Below, piece by piece: positions 6,346 to 15,709 of a DNA stretch of 24,920 bases; position 1 is the first letter of the stretch; each line of letters begins with the position of its first letter. This DNA comes from an uncultured Ilumatobacter sp. (GTDB lineage Bacteria; Actinomycetota; Acidimicrobiia; Acidimicrobiales; Ilumatobacteraceae), in contig CALCXK010000111.1 of assembly GCA_937905835.1 (NCBI GenBank), positions 1 through 24,920 on the forward strand, given 5' to 3'. The position numbers and the translations under genes are program-made. The notes beneath the pieces were generated by a model that was not told the origin of the DNA, made no database searches, and saw nothing but the letters and a program-made list of their open reading frames with translations.

Positions 6346-9300
6346 TCAGCTGGACGGGTGGGCGACCAGCCCTCCAAGGCCCATGATCACTCGGTGCCAG
6401 CCCACCCGGAGATCGCCGTCGGGGAAGCGGTAGTCGCCGCGCGCGACATCTGGGAGCAGCGTTGCGCAGGCGTGCGCGACCAACCGGATGGCCACCTGAT
6501 CACCCGTCTCGTCTGCCAGTTCCTGTGTTCGGCCCAGCCGATGTTCCGCCGCCGCAACCGCACCACTGCGGACTTCGGCACCAGCAGCTGCGAGGTTGGC
6601 GAGCACACGATCGAGGTACGTCGAGCCGGCATTGACCAACACTGCCTCGGCATCGGTGAGCGGTTGCACGTTGTCACCCAGCATCGAGGCCGCGATCGCT
6701 CGGACGGCATGACCGTACGGTGAGTCGATCCGGACGCCGTCGAGCATCGCCAATGCTTCGTCAGCCCGGCTCGACTGACAGAGCGCCAACGCATAGGTGA
6801 TCGTCGCCTCAGATCCGTCGGCTCCCATCGATTCGATCCGACTGACCGCGATCTCGCCGATCACCGCTGCACGCTCACCGAGCCCGAGGTGCACTGCCGC
6901 ACCGGCTGCCGCCATCATCGGAAATGCCAGCTCACCAAACGAGTCGCCGAGGGCCAACACTTCTTCGAGCCCACGCTCGGCCTCGGCATCGCGCCCAAGC
7001 GCGACGAGGGCCCGATTTCGCGGCCCCAATGCTTGAACGAGACCAAACTTGTCGTTCAGTGAGCGGAACTCCGTGATGGCCCGCCGCGACAACGCTTCGG
7101 CCTCCGTGAAGTTGCCGGTCCACAGCCGGATCGACCCGAGCAACGAGTCCATCATGGCTGGCGCCCAACGTTCGCCAAGCTCGACACCTTCGGCACGCAC
7201 TTCGTTCGCGAGTCGCTCGGCCTGCTCGAAGTCGAAGGAGAAGAAACGAACGAACGCAAGCAAGCCGTTTGCCCAGTTACTTCCAGATCGGTCGCCAAGT
7301 TCAGCAAACTCGGCCGACGCAAGGTGAAGACGTTTCTCACCAAGCTCAACGTCACCCGACAGGAAGGCAACCCATGCCTGGTGCTGGCGTACCCATGCTC
7401 GACCACGACGATCGCCCAACTGCTCGGACAGCGCTTCGGATTCACCGAGGAGCCAGTCGGCGTCGCCCAGCGATCCCCCGAAAACTTCGGCAAAACCACG
7501 TTCACGAAGTGACGCGGCCAGCTCGATGTCGTCGCCCAATTGTCGGAAAATCTCGACGCTGCGCCCGAGCTCCTCGCGTGCATTCACGAGATTGCCACTG
7601 ATCTGCGCGAGCTGGCCAAGCAAACGACGGGCAATGCCTTCGTGCCGAGCGTCGCCGGCAGCTACTGCAGCTTCGAGCGCGTCGGTAGCGTCAGCTCTCG
7701 CTGCGTCGGCTTCACGCCGACCGACGAGTGCCTCGGAACGCAACAGCACCAATTGACGGGTGACTTCAGCGCTGTCCGCGCCGAGGTCGAGGGCACGCGA
7801 CGCATGCCGGATTGCTTGAGCGAACGCTCCAACGTTGAGTGAGAGCTGCGTTGCCTGCGCCAACAACTGGACGGCTTGAGACTTGGCACCCGGCAACACC
7901 CCCTCAACCGGCCCGATCTCACCCACGAGCTCGGCCGTGGTCGCTACGTGATGGGCAAGCAATTCAATGGGGACCCTCGGCATGTCGCCCATCACCGCCG
8001 CGACACCTGCGTGGCGCTGTGCTCGAACCCGCTTGGTCAACATCTGATATGCGACCTCCCGCACGACATCGCTGCGAAAGTGCCACCAGCCGTCATCGAG
8101 TTCGAGTAAACCCTCTGTCTCCAGAGCGTCGACGCCCGCCCGCTCGTACGACTGGCCGAGCGCATCGGCGAACTGCTCCAACGATTCGAGCGGACCCGAA
8201 GCTCCAAGTACGGACGCATTGTCGAGAATCAAACGTTGGCCAGGAGGCAAGCGATCAAGTTGTGCAGCGATCAATGCGCGCAGCGAACCCGGCAATTCCG
8301 TGCTGTCAGGAGTCGATTTTGCGAGGCCTGCGAGCTCGGTCAGGAAGAGCGGGTTGCCGCCACTGCGTTCGTACAGCTTGCCAGCGAGCACATCGTTCGA
8401 AGCCTCACCAAGGATCGCCGACATGAGATCGTCAGCTTCGATCCGCGACAGCGGCTCCAATGGCATCCGGATGGTAACCAGGTGATCAGGTGCCGACGGC
8501 CAGCTGATGTCGACGTCGTCGCGCTGCGCAGTGACGATGAGGAACGGCCGATCGACGAGCGCCCGCGTGAGGCGATGGAGCAGGTCGATAAGTAAAGGGT
8601 CAGCCCACTGCAGATCGTCGAGCCAGAGGACCACAGGGCCAGATCTCGACCGTCGACGGAGTCCCTCGACGATGAGGCTAAAGAGCATCTCGCGAGCTTC
8701 GCTCGGGTTCACGTCATCGAACGCCGACGAGTGCCCGAGTAAGTGAAGTGCGGCATCGACGAACCGATCAAGCGACGGGTCATCAGCGGAGAAGTCGTAT
8801 CGCGAAACAGCTCTCGACCGAGCGAGGGCGCTGAGCTGATCAGAGGGAACCGAGGGATCGAGGTCGAGCCGTCGATAGAGCGCTGTGGCAATCGGCGCCC
8901 AGACGTTGTTTTCGCCGTATGGCGCACACACCCCGGCAAAGATTGTGACACGTCGGCTGGGGAACTCGTCGAGGAGTTCGTTGACCAGCCGCGTCTTCCC
9001 TGCACCTGCCTCGCCCGTCACCGAAACGACACCCGAGCGGCCATTGGCGACCATGGCCATCACCGACCGCAGGAGTTCGCGCTGCGGACGTCGCCCAACG
9101 AACGGGACCACACTGCGCGTACCCGACCGGGGCAGGCGTCGCTGACGGCCCAGCACGTTCCACACCTGCTCGACTTGCACACGACCGCGAACGGTGACAT
9201 CGGCGAGTCGCTCGCGCAAGATCTCGACACTGAGGAGCGAGGCCGTACCATCACCGATATACACCGACCCTGGCGGAGCGAGCGACTGCAACCTCGACGC

Positions 9301-9780
9301 GAGGTTGACCACATCGCCGAGCGCCGTGTAATCGTCGGTGCCCGCAACCGAACCGACCAGCACCTCGCCGGTGTTCACGCCGATGCGGAGCTGGAGTTCG
9401 CCATCACGGTCCAACTGGCTCCGCGAGAATCGTTCGAGCGACGTGTGCATCTGCATCGCGGCACGGACCGCACGATCCGGGTCATCCTCGTGAGCCACCG
9501 GAGCACCGAAGATCGCGAGAATGCCATCGCCAAGGATCTTGTCGACGCGTCCGCCGAACGCGACGATGTCGGCGACCAGCAGTTGGAACGCGCCATCGAT
9601 GAGACGTTTGACCTGCTCAGGGTCGAGATGCTCACTCATCGCCGTGTAGCCGACGAGGTCGGCGAATACCACGGTGACGACGCGGCGCTCCTCGGTGGCG
9701 GCACCAACGACCTCGTGCCCACAGAAGGGGCAGAACCGTGCGCCGTCTGGAAGCGGCCGTGAGCAAGAAACGCACGCCAT
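6346..9780 (-). CDS. Zinc-ribbon / class III nucleotide cyclase / AAA ATPase / TPR regulator
   Basis: This is a large cytoplasmic signalling protein of 1144 residues. Domain order: a zinc ribbon (C3, C6, C17, C20); a class III cyclase domain (about 32-210); a STAND-like AAA ATPase (about 220-560) with Walker A GEAGAGKT at 256-263 and Walker B VVLWLDD followed by LQWAD; then a long TPR-like helical repeat region to the end. The cyclase looks catalytically complete: metal-binding Asp41 and Asp85, Lys81, a Thr at the base-selecting position (152), Asn159 and Arg163. That pattern fits class IIIb adenylate cyclases, so cAMP synthesis from ATP is likely. ATG 9780 places the zinc ribbon at the N-terminus; TTG 9801 would add seven residues. 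It is divergent from the histidine kinase and lies 3 bases upstream of the nucleotidyltransferase. Confidence 0.92.
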   Translation of the reverse strand: MACVSCSRPLPDGARFCPFCGHEVVGAATEERRVVTVVFADLVGYTAMSEHLDPEQVKRLIDGAFQLLVADIVAFGGRVDKILGDGILAIFGAPVAHEDDPDRAVRAAMQMHTSLERFSRSQLDRDGELQLRIGVNTGEVLVGSVAGTDDYTALGDVVNLASRLQSLAPPGSVYIGDGTASLLSVEILRERLADVTVRGRVQVEQVWNVLGRQRRLPRSGTRSVVPFVGRRPQRELLRSVMAMVANGRSGVVSVTGEAGAGKTRLVNELLDEFPSRRVTIFAGVCAPYGENNVWAPIATALYRRLDLDPSVPSDQLSALARSRAVSRYDFSADDPSLDRFVDAALHLLGHSSAFDDVNPSEAREMLFSLIVEGLRRRSRSGPVVLWLDDLQWADPLLIDLLHRLTRALVDRPFLIVTAQRDDVDISWPSAPDHLVTIRMPLEPLSRIEADDLMSAILGEASNDVLAGKLYERSGGNPLFLTELAGLAKSTPDSTELPGSLRALIAAQLDRLPPGQRLILDNASVLGASGPLESLEQFADALGQSYERAGVDALETEGLLELDDGWWHFRSDVVREVAYQMLTKRVRAQRHAGVAAVMGDMPRVPIELLAHHVATTAELVGEIGPVEGVLPGAKSQAVQLLAQATQLSLNVGAFAQAIRHASRALDLGADSAEVTRQLVLLRSEALVGRREADAARADATDALEAAVAAGDARHEGIARRLLGQLAQISGNLVNAREELGRSVEIFRQLGDDIELAASLRERGFAEVFGGSLGDADWLLGESEALSEQLGDRRGRAWVRQHQAWVAFLSGDVELGEKRLHLASAEFAELGDRSGSNWANGLLAFVRFFSFDFEQAERLANEVRAEGVELGERWAPAMMDSLLGSIRLWTGNFTEAEALSRRAITEFRSLNDKFGLVQALGPRNRALVALGRDAEAERGLEEVLALGDSFGELAFPMMAAAGAAVHLGLGERAAVIGEIAVSRIESMGADGSEATITYALALCQSSRADEALAMLDGVRIDSPYGHAVRAIAASMLGDNVQPLTDAEAVLVNAGSTYLDRVLANLAAAGAEVRSGAVAAAEHRLGRTQELADETGDQVAIRLVAHACATLLPDVARGDYRFPDGDLRVGWHRVIMGLGGLVAHPSS

Positions 9781-9834
9781 CAACCGCAGAGCGTACGGCA
9801 ATCCACCCCACGGGGGATCAGTCGGCTCGCACGG

Positions 9835-11112
9835 ATGACTAGCGTCGTGCTTTGGATGGCTGTTACCCGCGAGACCTCAGCTGCGATCGGCCGACCCCTC
9901 GGCTGGTTGCGAACGCATGAACGCGCTGCCGACGCCCTCCTGGCAATCTTGATCACCTTGCTCAGTGTCACCTTTCATCTCCTCGACCTCGACACCGACG
10001 GCAAATTCCGTAGCCCCACGTGGTGGACCACCCTGCTGATCATCGCTTCGGTGCTCCCGGTCGCTTGGCGGCGCGTGGCGCCGATCCCCACGGGGCTGTT
10101 CGTCGTCGGCGCCCAGATAGCAGCAGCTCTGTTCGACATCGATGGCGCCGGGTTTCTCGGTGTCATCATTGCGTTGTACGCGTTCGGCGCTTACTCGACC
10201 GGCCAGATCAGAACCAATGCGCTCTGGACAATCGCTGTTGCGCTCGCACTCCTGTTCATCACAGGCCTCGCAGTGGGCGAACTTGACGTCGGCTCATTTG
10301 TCAGTTCGACCGTCATCTTGGTCACCGCCTTCGTTCTCGGAGACAACCTGCGGCGCCGGCGCGAAAAGGCAGACAGCCTGATCGAGCGTGCTGAACGAGC
10401 CGAACGCGAACACGCCTTGATCGCTCAACAGCAGGTCACTGCCGAACGGACCCGAATCGCGCGCGAACTCCATGACGTTGTTGCCCATTCGGTCAGCGTC
10501 ATGGTGATCCAGGCCGCTGCCGCACGCCGCAATCTCACCACATCGCCCGCTGTCGCGACCGTTGCGCTCGACAACATCGAAGCCACCGGCCGCCAAGCCA
10601 TGAACGAACTGCGGGGCATCCTCGGCGTTCTTCGAACCGACAGCGGCGGCGACGGGCTCGACCGGCGTGCACCTCAGCCGACGATGGCAGAGGTTGCGAC
10701 GCTCATCGAATCCGCCGCAGACCTCCCCCTCACCACGTCAATCGCGGGCGATCTGGACGGGCTTTCAGCCTCGGTCACGTTGACCGGTTACCGCATGCTG
10801 CAGGAAGCACTCACCAATGTCCGGCGACATGCCGGCCCAGTGACCGACGTTCGACTCACCATTGGGCACGCTGACGGTCATCTCTCGATCGTCGTCACCG
10901 ACGACGGTCGCGGCGCTGCCGCCGACGATCTGGGGACCGGCCACGGCATCGTGGGCATGCACGAGCGTGCAATGGCCGTCGGCGGGTCGGTCGCTGCCGG
11001 CCCACGGCCGAGCGGCGGCTGGCGGGTACAGATCTCGCTCCCGACCACACCCGGCGTTCCACCTACCTCTGCACGATCGTTCCGCTCTGGCATCGCGCAG
11101 GTCGGCCAGTGA
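9835..11112 (+). CDS. Sensor histidine kinase, NarL/DesK type (HisKA_3)
   Basis: This is a membrane sensor kinase of 425 residues. About five hydrophobic segments lie in residues 33-170 and form a sensor without a sizeable external domain. A coiled linker (REKADSLIERAERAEREHALIAQQQ) leads to the HisKA_3 dimerisation helix, where ARELHDVVAHS places the phosphorylated His at 213. The HATPase domain shows EALTNVRRHA (N box), VTDDGRGA (G1) and GTGHGIVGMHER (G2). It should autophosphorylate and pass phosphate to the overlapping response regulator. ATG 9835 is chosen; ATG 9856 is possible. The stop overlaps the next gene by GTGA. The signal sensed is unknown; the adjacent exporter suggests an envelope stress or a drug-like compound. 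Confidence 0.95.
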   Translation: MTSVVLWMAVTRETSAAIGRPLGWLRTHERAADALLAILITLLSVTFHLLDLDTDGKFRSPTWWTTLLIIASVLPVAWRRVAPIPTGLFVVGAQIAAALFDIDGAGFLGVIIALYAFGAYSTGQIRTNALWTIAVALALLFITGLAVGELDVGSFVSSTVILVTAFVLGDNLRRRREKADSLIERAERAEREHALIAQQQVTAERTRIARELHDVVAHSVSVMVIQAAAARRNLTTSPAVATVALDNIEATGRQAMNELRGILGVLRTDSGGDGLDRRAPQPTMAEVATLIESAADLPLTTSIAGDLDGLSASVTLTGYRMLQEALTNVRRHAGPVTDVRLTIGHADGHLSIVVTDDGRGAAADDLGTGHGIVGMHERAMAVGGSVAAGPRPSGGWRVQISLPTTPGVPPTSARSFRSGIAQVGQ

Positions 11113-11771
11113 TTCGGGTGATGCTGGTCGACGACCAGCAGATGGTGCGCGCCGGGTTCCGCATGATCCTTGAGGCCGAATCGGACATCACTGTGGTCGG
11201 TGAAGCAGCCAACGGGGCCGAAGCCGTACAGATGGTCGGGCGAGCCAAACCCGACGTGATCCTCATGGATGTCCGCATGCCCAAGATGGACGGCATCGAG
11301 GCGTGCCAGATCATTTGTTCCGACGCCACGGTCGCCGCCCGCGTGATGATGCTCACGACGTTCGATCTTGACGATCTCGTGCACGCTGCGCTGCGCGCCG
11401 GCGCCAGCGGATTCATGTTGAAAGATGCGCCAGCCGAACAATTGGTCGACGGCATTCGAATCATCGCCGAGGGGAATGCGCTGCTCGCTCCGTCGGTCAC
11501 CCAGACGCTGATCGATGAAATCGTTCGACGACCGGTCGGCCAGCCCGAAGCCTTCCCCGGGATCAACGAGCTCACCGACCGCGAACTCGAGGTCATCAAG
11601 CTGATGGCGCGTGGGATGTCGAACAACGAAATCGCCAAAGAACTCTTCCTGGGCGAAGCAACCATCAAGACCCACGTCGGGCGGGTTCTCGCCAAGCTCG
11701 GTGCCCGCGATCGCGTTCAAGCCGTCGTCGCCGCATATGAATCTGGCCTGGTCCCGCCGGGCAGTCGTTGA
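11109..11771 (+). CDS. Response regulator, NarL/LuxR family
   Basis: This is a DNA-binding response regulator of 220 residues. The receiver domain begins at MIRVMLVDDQ (Asp8 and Asp9), with the phospho-acceptor Asp54 in ILMDVRMPKMDG, a Thr in MLTTFD and a Lys in FMLKDAPAEQL. A LuxR/GerE helix-turn-helix follows from LTDRELEVIKLMARGMSNNEIAKEL through IKTHVGRVLAKLGARDR. The GTG start at 11109 overlaps the kinase stop by four bases. It probably activates or represses the ABC transporter genes 129 bp downstream. A perfect 15 bp palindrome sits 11 bases after its stop and could be its binding site, although this is unproven. Confidence 0.96.
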   Translation: MIRVMLVDDQQMVRAGFRMILEAESDITVVGEAANGAEAVQMVGRAKPDVILMDVRMPKMDGIEACQIICSDATVAARVMMLTTFDLDDLVHAALRAGASGFMLKDAPAEQLVDGIRIIAEGNALLAPSVTQTLIDEIVRRPVGQPEAFPGINELTDRELEVIKLMARGMSNNEIAKELFLGEATIKTHVGRVLAKLGARDRVQAVVAAYESGLVPPGSR

Positions 11772-11781
11772 CCCGGGGCCA

Positions 11782-11796
11782 CGAGTGTCACACTCG
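11782..11796 (+). promoter_or_regulatory. Perfect 15 bp palindrome upstream of ABC transporter genes
   Basis: CGAGTGTCACACTCG is symmetric around the C at 11789. It lies between the response regulator stop and the ABC ATPase start. It lacks a U-tract, and a one-base loop is poor for a hairpin, so an operator is more likely than a terminator. Confidence 0.45.
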
Positions 11797-11900
11797 CGTC
11801 TGACCAGGCGGTGACAGAACTGCACCATCAACCTGCAGGGTGACGGAGAACCACCACAGAGTGGACGTGCCCAGCTGCCGCGTTCGGCAAGCTCTTCAGT

Positions 11901-12677
11901 ATGACTGCTGCACTGCCGAGTTCTGACCCCGATGCCTTTGACGCGCCTCCACCGACCGCTGCGGCCGGCGCTGTAGATGCCAGCAAGATTTACGGCACCG
12001 GCGACGCTCAGGTGAAGGCGCTCGACGACGTCACCGTCGCCTTCGAGACCGGGAAATTTACGGCAATCATGGGCCCGTCCGGCTCAGGCAAGTCGACGCT
12101 GCTGCACTGCCTGGCCGGGCTTGACACACTCACCTCCGGCGACACCTACATTGGAAACAAGTACCTCTCGAAGCTCGGCGACAAGGAGCTCACCGAGCTT
12201 CGCCGCACTGACGTCGGCTTCGTGTTCCAGGCCTTCAACCTGATTCCGACACTCACCGCTGAGGAGAACATCAAACTCCCCATGATGCTCGGTGGCGAGA
12301 CCGGCGACGCCGCCTGGATCGACCAGGTTGTCACTGCCGTCAAGCTCGATGGCCGTTTGAAGCACCGGCCCAGTGAGTTGTCCGGTGGCCAGCAGCAGCG
12401 CGTTGCTGTTGCTCGTGCACTCGCTTCGCGGCCGAAGATCATCTTCGCCGATGAACCGACCGGCAACCTTGACTCCGCGACTGGTGCCGAGATCCTCGAC
12501 TTCATGCGGCGCGCCGTCCGCGAGTTCGGCCAGACCATCGTGATGGTCACCCACGACCCAAGCGCCGCGTCGTACGCCGACCGTGTCGTTTTTGTTGGCG
12601 ACGGCAAAATCGTTGGCGAACTCGATGATCCGACGGCCGATCAGGTCATCGATCAGATGAAGCAACTTGGAAGCTGA
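11901..12677 (+). CDS. ABC transporter ATP-binding protein, MacB/LolD type
   Basis: This is the cytoplasmic ATPase (258 residues) of a type VII/MacB-like ABC system. Walker A is GPSGSGKST (58-66), the Q-loop Gln is at 110 (FVFQ), the ABC signature is LSGGQQQ (160-166), Walker B is KIIFADE (179-185), and the H-loop is VMVTHD. All catalytic residues are present. A low-complexity N-terminal tail of about 25 residues (Pro/Ala-rich) precedes the domain. The permease starts two bases after the stop, so they form an operon. The neighbouring two-component genes point to regulated export or mechanotransmission rather than import. Confidence 0.96.
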   Translation: MTAALPSSDPDAFDAPPPTAAAGAVDASKIYGTGDAQVKALDDVTVAFETGKFTAIMGPSGSGKSTLLHCLAGLDTLTSGDTYIGNKYLSKLGDKELTELRRTDVGFVFQAFNLIPTLTAEENIKLPMMLGGETGDAAWIDQVVTAVKLDGRLKHRPSELSGGQQQRVAVARALASRPKIIFADEPTGNLDSATGAEILDFMRRAVREFGQTIVMVTHDPSAASYADRVVFVGDGKIVGELDDPTADQVIDQMKQLGS

Positions 12678-12678
12678 C

Positions 12679-15225
12679 ATGAGTTTCTCATCAACTGCGC
12701 TCCTTGCGCGCAAGAGCATCCGAGCCCGCCTCGGACGCACCATCGCCATCGCCCTGATGATGACCGCCGGCGTGTCATTCGTCGTTGGTTCGTTCGTCCT
12801 CGCCGACAGCCTCCGGGCGACATTTGCCAGCTTGTCCGACGAACTCGTCTCGGAGATCGACCTCCAAGTGCGTGCTGCCGAAGCCTTCGAAGGCGACAGC
12901 AACCGGGATCCAATTGATGCGACGATCGCAGATGATCTCCAAGGCATCGACGGCATCGACGTCATCGAGCCCTCACTTGGCCGCTTTGCTCAACTCCTCG
13001 ACCAGGACGGCGACATTGTTGCCACCACCGGCGGCCCGGCGCTCGGCTTCTCCTACATTGGCGAAGGCGGTCTCCAAGGAGTCACGTTGAAAGACGGGCG
13101 AGCTCCGACCGGCGCAGATGAGATTGTGGTCGATAAGGCCTCAGCCGACCGCGTCGGGTACGTGGTCGGCGACACCGTCGGCTATCTCACCGACACGGGT
13201 ACGCATTCAGCCACGCTGGTTGGCACGATTGGTGCAGCCGACTCCGACGGTTTCCTCGGAGCATCGGTCGTTGCCATGGACATTTCGACCGCCATCGAAA
13301 AGTTCGGATCAGGCGGCAAGGTCGATGCCATCGACATCGGGCTCGCCGCCGGCGCCGATGCCGTTGCCGTCCAAGCCGCCATCGAGAACGTACTCCCCGC
13401 TCGCACCGAAGTCGTCACGGGCGAAGTGCTCTCCGCCGAGCGCCAGAGCGACGTCGACGGATTCATCAGTGTCTTCGGAACCGGCCTGCTGATCTTTGCG
13501 TTCATCACGACGTTCATCGTCGCCTTCATCATCAACAACATCTTCCAGATCACCATCGGGCAACGCCTGCGTGAGCTCGCACTACTCCGTGCCGTTGGCG
13601 CATCAGCAAAGCAAGTGCGGCGCATGATCGTGGCAGAGGCCCTTGTCCTCGGCCTGATCGCCACCGCGCTCGGAATTATTGGCGGCATCGGTGTCGCGCG
13701 CTTCATTGTTTGGGCGTTCAACCAGGCTGGCATCGGGTTCCCCGACACGTCGACGATCCTCGAGCCCCGAACGTTCGTCGCCGCTGCCGCGGTTGGTATC
13801 GGTGTCACGATGCTGTCGGTGTTCGTCCCGGCACGCCGCGCCTCGACAATCCCTCCGGTTGCTGCGATGCGACCCGAGTTGGGATTCGACGCATTAAAGA
13901 AGCAGCAGTTGATCATCGGCGCCGTCGTCACCGCCGCCGGCACACTGCTCCTCATCGTCGGGCTGTTTGTCCAGCCAGGCGCTGCCGCGCTCTGGGCGAC
14001 CGTTGCCGGCGCTGGCGCTCTGACACTCTTCCTCGGCGTTGCCAGCGTCTCGTCGACGATCGCTCCGCCCGTGACGCGTGCAATCGGCTGGCCAATTGCG
14101 AAGCTCTTCAAAGTTCCCGGCGCACTGGCTCGCGACAACGTTGTCCGCGCCCCACGGCGGACGTCGTCGAGTGCCTCTGCACTCATGATCGGCGTTGCCC
14201 TGGTGAGCGCTGCAGCCGTCTTTGCTTCGTCGTTGCGAGCCACGATCACCGACGTCCTCGATAACGCAATCACCGCCGACTACATCATCACCGACCCCAA
14301 CTTCTTTGGCCTGTCCCCGGCTGTGGCAGAGGGGCTCGACGCTCTCCCAGAGCTGGACGCAGTGACGCCAATCCGCCAGGCCAGCGGACAAGTCGACGGC
14401 GATTCAAAGAATATCGGCGCCATCAACCCAGACGCTTTCGACAAATTGGTCGACCCCGACTTGCAGGACGGAACCATCACCGGCCTCGGCCTGAACGAGG
14501 TGCTGATCCACAGCGACCCTGCCAACGACTTGGACAAGCAGGTCGGTGACACAATCGACATCCTGTGGCAGAGCGGCGCCTCAGGAACGTTGACTGTGGC
14601 AGGTGTGTACGGCGATGCCACGTTTGGCAACTGGCTGATCAGCCTCGACACGCTTGATGCCGTGAGCGATGCCCCCGCTCGTGATCTCTTCATCATTGCC
14701 AGGCTTGCCGACAACGTCACCGCAGCTGAGGGCGACGCTGCCGTCGCAGCTGCCACCGCTGGGTTCCCACAGGCCGATGTCCAAACAAACGCTGAGTTCC
14801 GTAAAAGTCAGGAAGACCAGATCAACCAGCTGTTGCTGACGATCACCATCTTGTTGCTGATGTCAATCATCATCGCCGTGTTGGGCATCGCAATCACACT
14901 TGCGCTCGGTGTCTTCGAACGAACACGTGAAATTGGGCTCCTCCGAGCGGTCGGCATGAACCGGCGCCAGCTCCGACGGTCGGTCCGATGGGAGGCAGTG
15001 ATCGTGTCGTCGTTCGGCGCAGTGGTCGGCATTGTGCTCGGCACGTTCCTGGGCGTGGTCGCTTCGCTCGCCGTGCCCGACGAGGTCATCAGCAAGCTGG
15101 CGTTCAACCCAGCGATCATTGTGGTCGTCATGGTCTTTGCGGTGATCGCTGGCCTCGCCGCTTCGCTCTACCCGTCGTTCAAAGCAAGCAACATGGATGT
15201 GCTCGAAGCAATCGCGACCGAATAA
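12679..15225 (+). CDS. ABC transporter permease, FtsX/MacB family (duplicated)
   Basis: This is a membrane protein of 848 residues and the partner of the preceding ATPase. It holds two FtsX-type units. An N-terminal helix (about residues 17-40) is followed by an extracytoplasmic domain, then three helices at about 270-390 and a further pair at 415-470. A second unit starts at the helix near 500 (SSASALMIGVALVSAAAVF), with another external domain and three C-terminal helices ending in ASLYPSFKASNMDVLEAIATE. The coupling motif before helices (RLRELALLRAVGAS and RTREIGLLRAVGMN) occurs once in each unit, as expected. ATG 12679 is chosen over the in-frame TTG at 12667, which overlaps the ATPase gene. 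It likely exports lipids, peptides or drugs, or acts as a mechanotransmitter. Confidence 0.95.
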   Translation: MSFSSTALLARKSIRARLGRTIAIALMMTAGVSFVVGSFVLADSLRATFASLSDELVSEIDLQVRAAEAFEGDSNRDPIDATIADDLQGIDGIDVIEPSLGRFAQLLDQDGDIVATTGGPALGFSYIGEGGLQGVTLKDGRAPTGADEIVVDKASADRVGYVVGDTVGYLTDTGTHSATLVGTIGAADSDGFLGASVVAMDISTAIEKFGSGGKVDAIDIGLAAGADAVAVQAAIENVLPARTEVVTGEVLSAERQSDVDGFISVFGTGLLIFAFITTFIVAFIINNIFQITIGQRLRELALLRAVGASAKQVRRMIVAEALVLGLIATALGIIGGIGVARFIVWAFNQAGIGFPDTSTILEPRTFVAAAAVGIGVTMLSVFVPARRASTIPPVAAMRPELGFDALKKQQLIIGAVVTAAGTLLLIVGLFVQPGAAALWATVAGAGALTLFLGVASVSSTIAPPVTRAIGWPIAKLFKVPGALARDNVVRAPRRTSSSASALMIGVALVSAAAVFASSLRATITDVLDNAITADYIITDPNFFGLSPAVAEGLDALPELDAVTPIRQASGQVDGDSKNIGAINPDAFDKLVDPDLQDGTITGLGLNEVLIHSDPANDLDKQVGDTIDILWQSGASGTLTVAGVYGDATFGNWLISLDTLDAVSDAPARDLFIIARLADNVTAAEGDAAVAAATAGFPQADVQTNAEFRKSQEDQINQLLLTITILLLMSIIIAVLGIAITLALGVFERTREIGLLRAVGMNRRQLRRSVRWEAVIVSSFGAVVGIVLGTFLGVVASLAVPDEVISKLAFNPAIIVVVMVFAVIAGLAASLYPSFKASNMDVLEAIATE

Positions 15226-15243
15226 AGCGGGCAGACTCACTCC

Positions 15244-15639
15244 ATGGCGCTTGACATTGATCAACTCGACGACTCCGTCATGGAGTTCCTCACGGAACGG
15301 CATCTCGCGACGCTGACCACGTTGCGGACCGACGGGTCCCCCCATGTGGTGGCAGTCGGGTTCAGCTACGACCCCGAAGCGCGGGTCGTACGAGTCATCA
15401 CCTGGGCAACTTCGCAGAAGGCCATCAACGCCGGGCGCATGGAAGCGCAGGGCCAGCATGCCGCTGTTTGTCAGGTCGATGGTGGCCGCTGGCTGACCCT
15501 CGAGGGCCCGGTTCGCCTGGTGACCGACCAGGTCCAACCCGGCATCGACGGCTACGCCGCCCGCTATCAGCAACCCAAGGAACGCGACGACCGGGCCGTC
15601 CTTGAAATCGACGTCACCAAAATCCTCGGCCGCGCCTGA
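15244..15639 (+). CDS. PPOX-class F420-dependent oxidoreductase-like protein
   Basis: This is a compact split-barrel protein of 131 residues. HLATLTTLRTDGSPHVVAVGF and RVITWATSQKAINAGR match the two cofactor-binding strands of the PPOX-class F420 family, where Lys/Arg residues in the second segment contact the cofactor phosphate. The last third (WLTLEGPVRLVTD, then the YQQPKERDDRAVLEIDVTKI segment) also fits actinobacterial members. F420 rather than FMN use is inferred from the family. It begins 18 bp after the permease stop on the same strand, so it may be transcribed with the exporter, although no functional link is evident. It ends convergently with the Nei-like gene. Confidence 0.85.
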   Translation: MALDIDQLDDSVMEFLTERHLATLTTLRTDGSPHVVAVGFSYDPEARVVRVITWATSQKAINAGRMEAQGQHAAVCQVDGGRWLTLEGPVRLVTDQVQPGIDGYAARYQQPKERDDRAVLEIDVTKILGRA

Positions 15640-15709
15640 CCACCCCGGCGCCTGTCGTTGCATCGAGAACCCGCCACCCCGCTGGCCCCTTTCACGACAC
15701 TCGTCAGGA

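Noticed and set aside
8743..9762. 339-codon plus-strand reading frame opposite the cyclase gene
   Set aside because: The opposite strand holds intact cyclase and Walker motifs. The plus-strand translation is rich in Arg/Glu/Asp with no fold signature, typical of high-GC antisense frames.
13182..14273. 363-codon minus-strand frame inside the permease gene
   Set aside because: It is Ala/Thr/Ser/Arg-rich antisense to a well-supported FtsX-type permease, with no domain of its own.
15244..15639. F420-type protein as part of the two-component/exporter operon
   Set aside because: The 18 bp gap allows cotranscription, but no functional link is visible, so it is not claimed as a system.
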